This document shows, in pieces, positions 18,211-25,832 of a stretch of DNA of 64,000 bases. The notes under the pieces are model-generated. The model was not told where the DNA came from. It saw only the letters and a list, made by a program, of their open reading frames with translations, and did not search any database. This DNA is from Bacteroidales bacterium. GTDB taxonomy: Bacteria; Bacteroidota; Bacteroidia; Bacteroidales; UBA932. The stretch covers positions 62,001 through 126,000 of the forward strand of contig JAGBAO010000017.1 of assembly GCA_017938925.1 (NCBI GenBank). Direction: 5' to 3'. The position numbers were made by a program, and so were the translations under genes. Position 1 is the stretch's first letter; every line of letters starts with the position of its first letter.

Positions 18211-19722
18211 ATGAAGCATATTTTTTCAGAAGAAGCGTATCAGGAACTTGTCGGAAGGCTCTTCAGCCGTTTTCCGTCCTTTCAGAAGGTTGGTGCCGGG
18301 GCATATAAGCCCGGAATTGCGAACATGGAGTTTGCTGACCAGCTGATGGGGCATCCGCATCGCAAATATAAGATCATTCACGTTGCAGGCACCAATGGGA
18401 AGGGCTCTGTCTCGAACATGCTGACGTCGGTGCTGGCATCCTGCGGGCATAAGGTCGGTCTGTACACCTCTCCTCATATTCTGGATTTCCGTGAGAGGAT
18501 CAGAGTGGTGTCGCAGCCTTCTCCTGCCATCCAGGGCAATCCGTGCCATGTCAACCCGGGCGAGGCCGAGGGCCCTGTCAAGGAATCCATAAGCCGTTTG
18601 ATATCAAAGGAATACATCTGGGATTTCGTTCATCAGTGGCAGGATACCTTCGACCACCTGGACATGTCCTTCTTTGAGATAACCACACTGCTTGCCCTGA
18701 ACTGGTTCGCTTCGGAAAATGTCGATGTCGTCGTTCTGGAAACCGGACTAGGGGGACGTCTGGACAGCACTAACATAGTGACTCCGGTTCTGAGCGTCAT
18801 AACCAACATCGGTCTCGACCATTGCGACATGCTGGGCGAAACCCTTCCGGAAATCGCCTTTGAAAAGGCCGGAATCATCAAGCCCTGCGTGCCAGTCGTA
18901 GTGGGGGAGAGCGGACCGGAGATTGATGCCGTCTTTGAGCGTAAAGTCCTATATACCAATCTCGCGGAACCGGAATTTATGGGAGACCGCGCAAGGATCA
19001 TGTCGCTGCTGACCTTTGCCGACAAGGTCCAGCCGACTCTTTGGGACCGCCATGAGGAAATTCTTGCGGCGATGGACCTTCAGGGAGAATATCAGCGTCG
19101 GAATCTCCGCACCGTCCTGGCCGCGCTTGATGTGCTGGGTGGCATCGAGAGCATTTTGACTGGAAAAGTGCGCGAGGCTCCCGGAAATTCGGGGGTGCCT
19201 GCAGCATTTTCAGACCAAAAGTGCACGCGATGCATGGATGCTCTGGTCCACACGGCAGCCCGCACGGATTTTCATGGCCGCTGGGAAAAACTGTCCGACA
19301 ATCCATACACCATCTGCGACATAGGTCACAACGAGCACGGACTCAAATATAATTTCGCCCAGCTCACCCGGATGATGGATTCCGGGAAGTTCTCCAGACT
19401 GATTCTTGTATATGGTTCGGTTGCCGACAAGGATGTGGATGCCGTGCTGCATCTTCTCCCTGAAAATGCTGTGTACGTGTTCACCCAGGCGGATTCCAGA
19501 AGGGCTCTTCCGGCAGAGAAGATCCGGGAGAAATATCTGTCACACTGCCGGGAATCGGGGCGTCCGTCCGGCGATGTTCATGTGGCTCCAAGTGTGGCAG
19601 AGGCTCTTGAAACGGCTGCACGTCTGGCGGCTCTGGAGAAATCCCCATTGATATATATAGGTGGCAGCACATATGTAGTTTCAGAGGCGGTATCTGAGTT
19701 TAAATCCTCCATACGGCCCTAA
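18211..19722 (+). CDS. folC: Folylpolyglutamate synthase / dihydrofolate synthase
   Basis: Adds glutamate to dihydropteroate and to folates. The 503-residue protein starts at ATG 18211 (MKHIFS). The ATP site is GTNGKGS at residues 60-66, followed by YTSPHI, and the Mur-ligase type TGLGGRLDSTN and ITNIGLDHC motifs are clear. The C-terminal domain shows DIGHNEHG. Two stretches look longer than in most FolC proteins: about residues 93-125 and 317-352 (Cys-containing and polar). It is convergent with rng and shares the bidirectional terminator at 19791. Confidence 0.94.
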   Translation: MKHIFSEEAYQELVGRLFSRFPSFQKVGAGAYKPGIANMEFADQLMGHPHRKYKIIHVAGTNGKGSVSNMLTSVLASCGHKVGLYTSPHILDFRERIRVVSQPSPAIQGNPCHVNPGEAEGPVKESISRLISKEYIWDFVHQWQDTFDHLDMSFFEITTLLALNWFASENVDVVVLETGLGGRLDSTNIVTPVLSVITNIGLDHCDMLGETLPEIAFEKAGIIKPCVPVVVGESGPEIDAVFERKVLYTNLAEPEFMGDRARIMSLLTFADKVQPTLWDRHEEILAAMDLQGEYQRRNLRTVLAALDVLGGIESILTGKVREAPGNSGVPAAFSDQKCTRCMDALVHTAARTDFHGRWEKLSDNPYTICDIGHNEHGLKYNFAQLTRMMDSGKFSRLILVYGSVADKDVDAVLHLLPENAVYVFTQADSRRALPAEKIREKYLSHCRESGRPSGDVHVAPSVAEALETAARLAALEKSPLIYIGGSTYVVSEAVSEFKSSIRP

Positions 19723-19790
19723 AACGAGGATAAGAGGACGAAATTCCTGCTCAAATCCTCAAAGAAGCCTAATAATGAGGATTAGAAATG

Positions 19791-19827
19791 AAAAAGGTGA
19801 CAAGCTAGTCAAGCTTGTCACCTTTTT
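19791..19827. terminator. Bidirectional terminator between folC and rng, overlapping the rng 3' end
   Basis: A perfect 16-bp stem (AAAAAGGTGACAAGCT with its complement) with a 5-base loop. The A and T runs at its two ends make it work in both directions. The rng stop codon is at 19805-19807, so the last seven or so rng codons lie inside the stem. Confidence 0.9.
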
Positions 19828-21361
19828 CATTGTAGAATTCATTCTGCAAGACGGTGAAATCGGTGATTTCCACCAGTTCGATCTTACATCTGTACTTCTT
19901 CTTCCAGCGTCCCAGGATGGAAGTGAACAGACCCTTGGTCAGGTATGCCCCGAGAATAGGGCTTACTTTCAGAGTCAGGTTTGTCAGTCCCTTTTCCTGG
20001 ACATAATAGGAGAGCCGTCTCTCGATGGCTTCGTCTATCACGACACTTGACGATATCTTTCCGGTACCGTTGCACACCGGACACACCTCCTGGGTGTTGA
20101 TCTCGGTTGCCGGACGTACCCTCTGCCGGGTGATCTGCATGAGCCCGAACTTGGTCAGCGGCAGCACATTGTGCTTTGCCCTGTCGGACTCCATAAGCTC
20201 CTGCATCTTCTTGTAGAGGGCGTTGCGGTGCTCGTTGGAATCCATATCGATGAAGTCCACGATGACGATGCCGCCCATGTCTCGAAGTCTGAGCTGTCTG
20301 GCGATCTCTTCGGCTGCGTTGCAGTTGACGTCGAATGTGTTCTGCTCCTGCTCCTTGTTCTTGGTGCGGGTTCCGCTGTTCACGTCGATGACATGCAACG
20401 CTTCAGTGTGCTCTATCACAAGATATGCCCCCTGCCTGATCGGTACCACCTTTCCGAAAGAACTCTTTATCTGTCTCGTGACTTCGAAGTGGTCGAAGAT
20501 CGGTGCCTTGTCCTTGTAGAACTTGACGATCTTCTCCTGCTCCGGCGAAATCAGTGAAATGTACTTGCGGGTCTCCTCGTAGATGTTCTCGTCATTGACA
20601 TAGATGTTGGTGAACGAGTCGTTGAGCAGGTCCCTCAGGATTGTGGTGGTCTTGCTGTATTCTGTGAACAGCAGCTGGACTCCCTTGGATTTAGCCAGTT
20701 TCTTCCAGGAATTCTCCCATTTGTCTATCAGGGATATGACCTCGGCATCAAGCACGGCGGCATTCTTGCCCTCCGCTGCTGTGCGGATGATCGCTCCGTA
20801 GTTCTTAGGGAGGATGCTCCTTACAAGTGTCTCAAGTCTCCTCTTCTCTTCACGTGAGGAGATCTTCTGGGATACGCTGACCTTCTCTGCGAAGGGCAGC
20901 AGCACGATGTTTCGTCCTGCCAATGAAATCTCTGCAGTCAGTCGTGACCCTTTTGTCGAGATCGGTTCCTTGACGATCTGGACGATGATCATCTGTCCCG
21001 GAGTCAGCACATTCTCGATCCGGCCTTCCTTTTCGAGGATCTTGCCTGGCTTGATGTGCTTGTAGATTCCTTTTGCATCCGTGTTGGGATTGACTCTCCT
21101 GACGAATTCGTCAAAGGCTTCGAAATACAATCCCAGATCAAGATAGTGGACAAATGCCTCCTTCTCGTCTCCGATGTCGACGAAGGCAGCGTTGAGCGAC
21201 GGAAGAATCTTCTTCACCTTTCCGAGGTACACGTCACCTACGGAATAGCTGTGCCCTTGGCTGGACTCCTTGTTCAGCTCGATCAGCCTGTGGTTCTCCA
21301 TCAGTGCAATCGAGACTTCCGTTGTACTTACGTCAACAATCAGATCTTTTACAGACTCCAT
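19805..21361 (-). CDS. rng: Ribonuclease G/E family endoribonuclease
   Basis: A 518-residue RNase E/G enzyme for rRNA maturation and mRNA decay. The S1 domain with an inserted segment begins at SVGDVYLGKVKKILP (residue 40). The catalytic Mg2+ aspartates are Asp326 in VIDVNSG and Asp369/Asp372 in VDFIDMD. The zinc-link CPVC is at 427-430. There is no long C-terminal scaffold, so it is RNase G-sized. Its last codons are embedded in the terminator hairpin. The upstream small ribosomal-type gene ends 88 bases away with its own terminator. Confidence 0.95.
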   Translation of the reverse strand: MESVKDLIVDVSTTEVSIALMENHRLIELNKESSQGHSYSVGDVYLGKVKKILPSLNAAFVDIGDEKEAFVHYLDLGLYFEAFDEFVRRVNPNTDAKGIYKHIKPGKILEKEGRIENVLTPGQMIIVQIVKEPISTKGSRLTAEISLAGRNIVLLPFAEKVSVSQKISSREEKRRLETLVRSILPKNYGAIIRTAAEGKNAAVLDAEVISLIDKWENSWKKLAKSKGVQLLFTEYSKTTTILRDLLNDSFTNIYVNDENIYEETRKYISLISPEQEKIVKFYKDKAPIFDHFEVTRQIKSSFGKVVPIRQGAYLVIEHTEALHVIDVNSGTRTKNKEQEQNTFDVNCNAAEEIARQLRLRDMGGIVIVDFIDMDSNEHRNALYKKMQELMESDRAKHNVLPLTKFGLMQITRQRVRPATEINTQEVCPVCNGTGKISSSVVIDEAIERRLSYYVQEKGLTNLTLKVSPILGAYLTKGLFTSILGRWKKKYRCKIELVEITDFTVLQNEFYNEKGDKLD

Positions 21362-21380
21362 AGCATTGGCTTCTTGGAAA

Positions 21381-21416
21381 CTAAAGAGGCCGACCCCCAG
21401 GCCAGCCTCTCTTTAG
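21381..21416 (-). terminator. Terminator after the mS38-like small gene
   Basis: CTAAAG...AGGCC pairs imperfectly with GGCC...CTTTAG around a C-rich loop, followed on the minus strand by TTTCCAAG. An adjoining short palindrome TTTAGCAGACTGCTAAA lies at 21412-21428. The T-tract is short, so confidence is moderate. Confidence 0.55.
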
Positions 21417-21449
21417 CAGACTGCTAAAATGGCAGACACTGCGAGAAAA

Positions 21450-21542
21450 TTACTTTCTCTTCTTGTGTCTGTTCTTGCGCAGGCGCTTCTTGCGCTTGTG
21501 CGTTGCCATCTTATGCCTCTTATGCTTCTTTCCGTTTGGCAT
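21450..21542 (-). CDS. AURKAIP1/COX24-domain (mS38-like) small basic protein, 30 residues
   Basis: A 30-codon frame on the minus strand reads MPNGKKHKRHKMATHKRKKR followed by LRKNRHKKRK. This lysine/arginine-rich composition and the THKRKKRLRKNRHKK block match the short AURKAIP1/COX24 domain proteins found in Bacteroidota, related to mitochondrial small-subunit protein mS38. A ribosomal role is inferred by homology. It lies 36 bases downstream of HU on the same strand and is followed by a hairpin, so it may share the strong HU promoter. Codon choice (AAG, CGC) also suggests high expression. A second ATG at codon 12 could start a shorter product. Confidence 0.85.
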   Translation of the reverse strand: MPNGKKHKRHKMATHKRKKRLRKNRHKKRK

Positions 21543-21578
21543 AATAATAAGGTTTTAAAATATGTTGATACTAATAAA

Positions 21579-21851
21579 TTATTTCACTTCTGTCATGAAC
21601 ACCTTAGCTGGCTTGAATGCCGGAATGTTGTGAGCCGGAATTGTCATTGTGGTGTTCTTTGTGATGTTTCTGGCTGCCTTCTCTGCACGATGCTTGATGA
21701 TGAAGCTGCCAAAACCGCGGAGATATACAGGGTTTCCCTTTGCGAGAGATCCCTTTACACTCTCCATGAATGATTCTACAACGATCTGCACAGTTGCCTT
21801 CTCAATGCCTGTAGACTTAGCAACTTCATTTACGATTTCTGCCTTTGTCAT
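21579..21851 (-). CDS. HU-family nucleoid protein
   Basis: A 90-residue DNA-bending protein that begins MTKAEIVNEVAKSTGI and has the HU core GSLAKGNPVYLRGFGSF, the DNA-binding beta arm (KHRAEKAARNITKNTTMTIPA) and the closing PAFKPAKVF helix segment. Length and motifs fit the HU/IHF family; the NPV-type turn favours HU. An excellent promoter lies upstream at 21897-21928. Confidence 0.96.
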   Translation of the reverse strand: MTKAEIVNEVAKSTGIEKATVQIVVESFMESVKGSLAKGNPVYLRGFGSFIIKHRAEKAARNITKNTTMTIPAHNIPAFKPAKVFMTEVK

Positions 21852-21896
21852 AACTCTTATTCTTTTAAATCAAATTACTATTAGCGATTTAGCCTG

Positions 21897-21928
21897 CAAA
21901 AGTACTCCTAATTTTTCAATAAACCAAA
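21897..21928 (-). promoter_or_regulatory. Full Bacteroidetes promoter for HU
   Basis: On the minus strand TTTG (21925-21928) is followed after exactly 20 bases by TACTTTTG (21897-21904), matching both the -33 and -7 elements. Transcription would start near 21891, 40 bases before the HU ATG. Confidence 0.85.
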
Positions 21929-22082
21929 CACATTATCCATTTTTTTGAATTTAAATTGAGACCTGAGGCATGTGGAGCAGGTTCTTCTGCCTAATTCGTT
22001 ATATGTCAGTAAAATATATGTTATGGCTCTATGCCGGTGTCAAATAAAACCAGGAAAACGGAATAATGACATCGTTGCGGCA

Positions 22083-22098
22083 TGGCACAGTGATTGAC
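22083..22098 (+). promoter_or_regulatory. Sigma-54-like -24/-12 element upstream of lon
   Basis: TGGCAC, five bases, TTGAC. The consensus is TGGCAC-N5-TTGC; the -24 half is perfect and the -12 half has A in place of C. It lies 118 bases before the lon ATG. The required C at -12 is missing, so confidence is limited. Confidence 0.35.
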
Positions 22099-22132
22099 CA
22101 TATATATGGCAGTATATGAAATCAAGGGAAAG

Positions 22133-22149
22133 TCTGCCAATTTGGCAGA
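22133..22149. promoter_or_regulatory. 17-base palindrome upstream of lon
   Basis: TCTGCCAA, T, TTGGCAGA: perfect 8-bp arms about one base. It could be an operator for a dimeric regulator. The right arm also begins a weak -24/-12-like string (TGGCAG, five bases, TTGT). Confidence 0.5.
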
Positions 22150-22159
22150 ACTCTTGTCG

Positions 22160-22180
22160 TGTCAGAGGGGATTTCTGACA
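22160..22180. promoter_or_regulatory. Inverted repeat upstream of lon
   Basis: TGTCAG, nine bases, CTGACA: perfect 6-bp arms, located just before the -7 element. It shares TGnCA arms with the palindrome at 22133. The function is unknown; control by stress is plausible for lon. Confidence 0.45.
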
Positions 22181-22189
22181 TAATTGCTG

Positions 22190-22197
22190 TATATTTG
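22190..22197 (+). promoter_or_regulatory. -7 element for lon
   Basis: TATATTTG is an exact TAnnTTTG match. Transcription would start near 22203, about 13 bases before ATG. There is no TTTG at the -33 position, as expected of a promoter that needs an activator. Confidence 0.5.
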
Positions 22198-22215
22198 TAT
22201 TTTTAAAGGAAATAT

Positions 22216-24621
22216 ATGACTATGAAAGATATGTTTAACGAGATGATGGCTCCTTCAGGAGCAGAAGTGAGCATCATCCCTGTGGTGCAGGGCGAGGGTG
22301 TCATGAAGATCGACGAGGCACAACTTCCGGATTCGCTTCCGATTCTGGCTTTGCGCAATGCCGTTCTTTTTCCTGGAACAGTATATCCTATCACCATCGG
22401 CAGGGAGAAGTCGATCCGTCTGATCGAGGATGCGGAGAGGAGCAATACATTCATCGGTGCGGTGCCTCAGAATGACCTTTCCGTCGAGGATCCGCGCAAG
22501 GAGGACCTGTATCCGTATGGTACTGTTGCCAAGATAATCAAGACTCTTGAGATGCCGGACGGAACCATTACGGCCATCCTTCAGGGATTCAAGAGGTTCG
22601 AGATAGAGGAGATATTCGATTATGAACCATATATGCTGGGTCGCGTGCGCTATCAGGACGATGTCGTGCCTGAGAATGACACAAAGACCAGGATGATCGC
22701 CGAGTCCCTCAAGGAGAAGGCTTCCCAGATCATCCGTTCTTCTGCATTTGTCCCTCGCGAGGCGGCAAGTGCGCTCAAGGGCATAGATAGTTTCGAGTTC
22801 CTTGTGAACTTCATCGCGACGACAGTCGAGGTGGAGAACTTCATGGACAAGGTGGACCTCCTTCAGTACGGGGACCTGAAGACCCGTGCGATGAAGCTCC
22901 TTTCGGTATTGGACACTCAGGTGGAGCTCCAGAAGATCAAGCAGGAGATCAACCAGAAGGTCAAGACCGAGATCGACCAGCAGCAGAGGGAATACTACCT
23001 GAACAACCAGCTCAAGACCATCCAGGAGGAGCTGGGAATGGACGATGTGGAGGAGTTCGCTCAGCTCCGTGCCAAGGCTGAGGAGAAGAGCTGGGCACCT
23101 GCAGTTCAGGAGATCTTCGAGAAGGAGATGGCAAAGCTCGAAAGATATAATCCGAGCTCTCCGGACTACAGCATCCAGTACAACTACATCCAGTTCATGC
23201 TCGACCTTCCATGGGGTGACATGTCGGTGGACAATCTTGACCTGAAGCATGCGCAGAAGGTTCTGGACGAGGACCACTACGGACTTGAAAAGGTCAAGGA
23301 AAGAATCATCGAGTATCTTGCCGTGCTCAAGCTCAAGGGGGATATGAAGTCTCCGATCCTTTGCCTCTACGGCCCTCCGGGTGTCGGAAAGACCAGCCTT
23401 GGAAAGTCTGTCGCAAGGGCTCTTGGAAGGAAATATGTGCGTATCGCCCTTGGTGGTGTGCATGACGAGTCCGAAATCCGCGGACACAGGAAGACATATG
23501 TAGGAGCCCTTCCGGGACGTATCCTTAACGGTATCAACAGGGCCGGAACATCCAATCCGGTCATCGTCCTTGACGAGGTGGACAAACTGACAAAGGACAT
23601 CAAGGGAGATCCGTCTTCGGCTCTTCTTGAAGCGCTTGATCCTGAGCAGAATACGGCGTTCCACGATAACTATCTGGACATTGACTACGATCTCTCGAAT
23701 GTTCTCTTCATCACGACTGCAAACAACATCGAGACCATCCAGCCGGCCCTCAAGGACCGTATGGAGATGATCAATGTGAGCGGATACCTTGCAGAGGAGA
23801 AATACGAGATTGCAAAGAACTATCTTGTGCCTAAGCAGCTTGAGGAACACGGACTCCAGAAGTCGCAGCTCAAGTTTGAGAAGGCTGCGATCGAGAAGAT
23901 AATTGACGAATATACCCACGAGTCGGGCGTGCGTGGCCTGGAGAAGCAGATCGCCAAGGTTGCACGCGTGACAGCCAAGAAGATCGCTCTTGAGGAAAAA
24001 TATCCGAAGACCATCAAGCCTGCCCATCTGAAGGAATATCTCGGTCTGCCGACCAATTCCCATGATATGCAGAAGGGTAATGAGGCTCCTGGAGTTGTCA
24101 CGGGTCTTGCCTGGACGTCCATGGGAGGCGAGATCCTCTTCATCGAGAGCTCGGTGAGCAAGGGCAAGGGAGTGCTTACCATGACAGGAAATCTCGGTGA
24201 TGTGATGAAGGAGTCCGCAACCATCGCCTACCAATATATAAAGGCTCATCCTGAACTTACGGGTATGCCTTATGAGGAGTTTGCAGAGAAGGATATCCAT
24301 GTGCATGTTCCGGAGGGAGCTGTGCCGAAGGACGGGCCTTCTGCGGGTATCACCATGGTGAGCTCGATGGTGTCCGCGTTCCGCGGCCAGAAGGTCAAAA
24401 GCGGAATTGCCATGACCGGCGAGATGACCCTGAGGGGACGTGTGCTGCCGGTGGGAGGAATCAAGGAGAAGATACTTGCTGCAAAGAGGTCTGGAATCCA
24501 CACCATCATCATTTCCGAGGAGAACCGCAAGGATGTGGAGGATATAAAGGAAATATATGTGAAGGGGCTGGACTTTGTCTATGTGAAGAACATCAGTGAT
24601 GTGATCAAATATATCTTCTGA
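22216..24621 (+). CDS. lon: ATP-dependent protease La (Lon)
   Basis: Cytoplasmic quality-control protease of 801 residues. The N-terminal substrate domain starts near LPILALRNAVLFPGT (41-55). The AAA+ module has Walker A GPPGVGKT at 386-393 and Walker B VIVLDEVD at 449-456. The protease domain has the catalytic Ser709 in PKDGPSAG and Lys752 in GGIKEK. Length is normal. In-frame ATGs at 22216, 22222 and 22231 are all possible starts. It heads a run with ung (1 base gap) and then coaD. The upstream region has two dyads and two promoter-like elements. Confidence 0.98.
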   Translation: MTMKDMFNEMMAPSGAEVSIIPVVQGEGVMKIDEAQLPDSLPILALRNAVLFPGTVYPITIGREKSIRLIEDAERSNTFIGAVPQNDLSVEDPRKEDLYPYGTVAKIIKTLEMPDGTITAILQGFKRFEIEEIFDYEPYMLGRVRYQDDVVPENDTKTRMIAESLKEKASQIIRSSAFVPREAASALKGIDSFEFLVNFIATTVEVENFMDKVDLLQYGDLKTRAMKLLSVLDTQVELQKIKQEINQKVKTEIDQQQREYYLNNQLKTIQEELGMDDVEEFAQLRAKAEEKSWAPAVQEIFEKEMAKLERYNPSSPDYSIQYNYIQFMLDLPWGDMSVDNLDLKHAQKVLDEDHYGLEKVKERIIEYLAVLKLKGDMKSPILCLYGPPGVGKTSLGKSVARALGRKYVRIALGGVHDESEIRGHRKTYVGALPGRILNGINRAGTSNPVIVLDEVDKLTKDIKGDPSSALLEALDPEQNTAFHDNYLDIDYDLSNVLFITTANNIETIQPALKDRMEMINVSGYLAEEKYEIAKNYLVPKQLEEHGLQKSQLKFEKAAIEKIIDEYTHESGVRGLEKQIAKVARVTAKKIALEEKYPKTIKPAHLKEYLGLPTNSHDMQKGNEAPGVVTGLAWTSMGGEILFIESSVSKGKGVLTMTGNLGDVMKESATIAYQYIKAHPELTGMPYEEFAEKDIHVHVPEGAVPKDGPSAGITMVSSMVSAFRGQKVKSGIAMTGEMTLRGRVLPVGGIKEKILAAKRSGIHTIIISEENRKDVEDIKEIYVKGLDFVYVKNISDVIKYIF

Positions 24622-24622
24622 C

Positions 24623-25291
24623 ATGGAAGTACGTATAGAAAGTAGTTGGAAGAACGCGCTGGCGGGCGAATTCGGGAAACCGTATTTCGAATCGCTGGTG
24701 CGTTTCCTGCATCAGGAGAAGGCTCAGGGAAAGAGGATATTCCCTCCCGGAAGCCAGATATTCAAGGCTTTCGACCTTACGCCTCTGGATCAGGTGAAGG
24801 TGGTCATCCTCGGACAGGACCCGTATCACGGACCGGGACAGGCACACGGACTTTCGTTCTCCGTGCCTGAAGGTGTGCCGGCACCTCCTTCCTTGAAGAA
24901 CATATTCAAGGAGATAGAGTCGGATCTCGGCGTCAGGATGAGCGGATATCCGAATCTCGAGAAATGGGCCCGTCAGGGTGTGCTGCTGCTGAATGCGGTA
25001 CTGACCGTGCGTTGCGGTGAGGCGGCATCCCACAGCAGAATCGGCTGGGAAGAGTTCACTGACGCTGTGATCCGCTGCATATCGGACAATACCGACGGCG
25101 TGGTGTTCATGCTCTGGGGAAATTTTGCCCGCAGCAAGAGGGACCTCATAGACCGTTCGCGTCATCATGTGCTTGAGGCGGCGCATCCGTCTCCTCTGGC
25201 ACGCGGAGCCTTCTTCGGCAGCCGGCATTTTTCGCAGGCGAACCACCTGCTGGCCTCCCAGGGCAAGACCCCGATTGACTGGCAGCTGTAA
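24623..25291 (+). CDS. ung: Uracil-DNA glycosylase, family 1
   Basis: Removes uracil from DNA to start base excision repair. The 222-residue protein has the water-activating GQDPYHGPGQAHGL motif with Asp66 and the His188 motif AAHPSPLA; the PPSLKNIFKE and LLLNAVLTV blocks are also typical. Its ATG is one base after the lon stop, so translation is probably coupled. Confidence 0.97.
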   Translation: MEVRIESSWKNALAGEFGKPYFESLVRFLHQEKAQGKRIFPPGSQIFKAFDLTPLDQVKVVILGQDPYHGPGQAHGLSFSVPEGVPAPPSLKNIFKEIESDLGVRMSGYPNLEKWARQGVLLLNAVLTVRCGEAASHSRIGWEEFTDAVIRCISDNTDGVVFMLWGNFARSKRDLIDRSRHHVLEAAHPSPLARGAFFGSRHFSQANHLLASQGKTPIDWQL

Positions 25292-25366
25292 AGTGTTGAT
25301 TAACAGTAAAATAAACATATAGACCTGCTCCGTCTGTCGCAGGTTTCAAAACATAAGTTGATGATT

Positions 25367-25825
25367 ATGAAAAGGATAGCTATGTTTCCGGGATCCTTTG
25401 ACCCGTTTACGGCTGGTCACCTCAATATCCTGAAGAGGGCGCTGACCATGTTCGATGAAGTGGTCGTTGCTGTGGGAGTCAATATAGACAAGCGCGGTTT
25501 CTTTCCGAATGAGAAGCGTATTGACATCATCCGTCAGGCCACGGAAGGACTGGAAGGTGTGCGTATAATCCAGTACGACAACCTTACTATTGACAAGTGT
25601 CGTGAACTCGGCATCCACCATATCGTAAGGGGAGTGCGCAACATGATCGATTTCGAGACAGAGCGCTCGATTGCAGACGCGAACCGCAGGCTGGCTCCGG
25701 ACATCGAGACCATCATAATCCCGACCGCCCAGGAGTTCGCCCATATATCTTCGACAGCGGTACGTGACATTCTCAAGCACGGTGGAGACACCTCCCTCTT
25801 CGTTCCGGAAGGGGTAGTACTGTAG
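25367..25825 (+). CDS. coaD: Pantetheine-phosphate adenylyltransferase
   Basis: Adenylates 4'-phosphopantetheine in coenzyme A synthesis. The 152-residue protein starts best at MKRIAMFPG (25367), which matches family N termini; an ATG two codons earlier (25361) is possible. The nucleotidyltransferase motif is GSFDPFTAGHL, followed by VVAVGVN, RGVRNMIDFETE and the ISSTAVRD motif. A weak hairpin (ACCTGC with GCAGGT, 25323-25344) lies between ung and coaD. Confidence 0.96.
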   Translation: MKRIAMFPGSFDPFTAGHLNILKRALTMFDEVVVAVGVNIDKRGFFPNEKRIDIIRQATEGLEGVRIIQYDNLTIDKCRELGIHHIVRGVRNMIDFETERSIADANRRLAPDIETIIIPTAQEFAHISSTAVRDILKHGGDTSLFVPEGVVL

Positions 25826-25832
25826 TCTGTAT

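Larger units (their letters stand above)
21852..22215. other. Divergent intergenic region between HU and lon
   Basis: 364 bases without a credible gene. On the HU side it holds a full Bacteroidetes promoter. On the lon side it holds, in order, a -24/-12-like element (22083), a 17-base palindrome (22133), a dyad (22160) and a -7 element (22190). The middle (21930-22080) is AT-rich, and I see nothing specific in it. Confidence 0.8.

Noticed and set aside
22142-22158. A second -24/-12-like string before lon (TTGGCAG, AACTC, TTGTC)
   Set aside because: Mismatches at both the -24 and -12 boxes; the right arm of a palindrome explains the TTGGCAG.
22255-24624. A 789-residue open frame on the minus strand opposite lon
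   Set aside because: It mirrors lon almost base for base. Its product is rich in His, Leu and Arg with no domain, and lon itself is a certain gene. The absence of stops follows from lon codon use.
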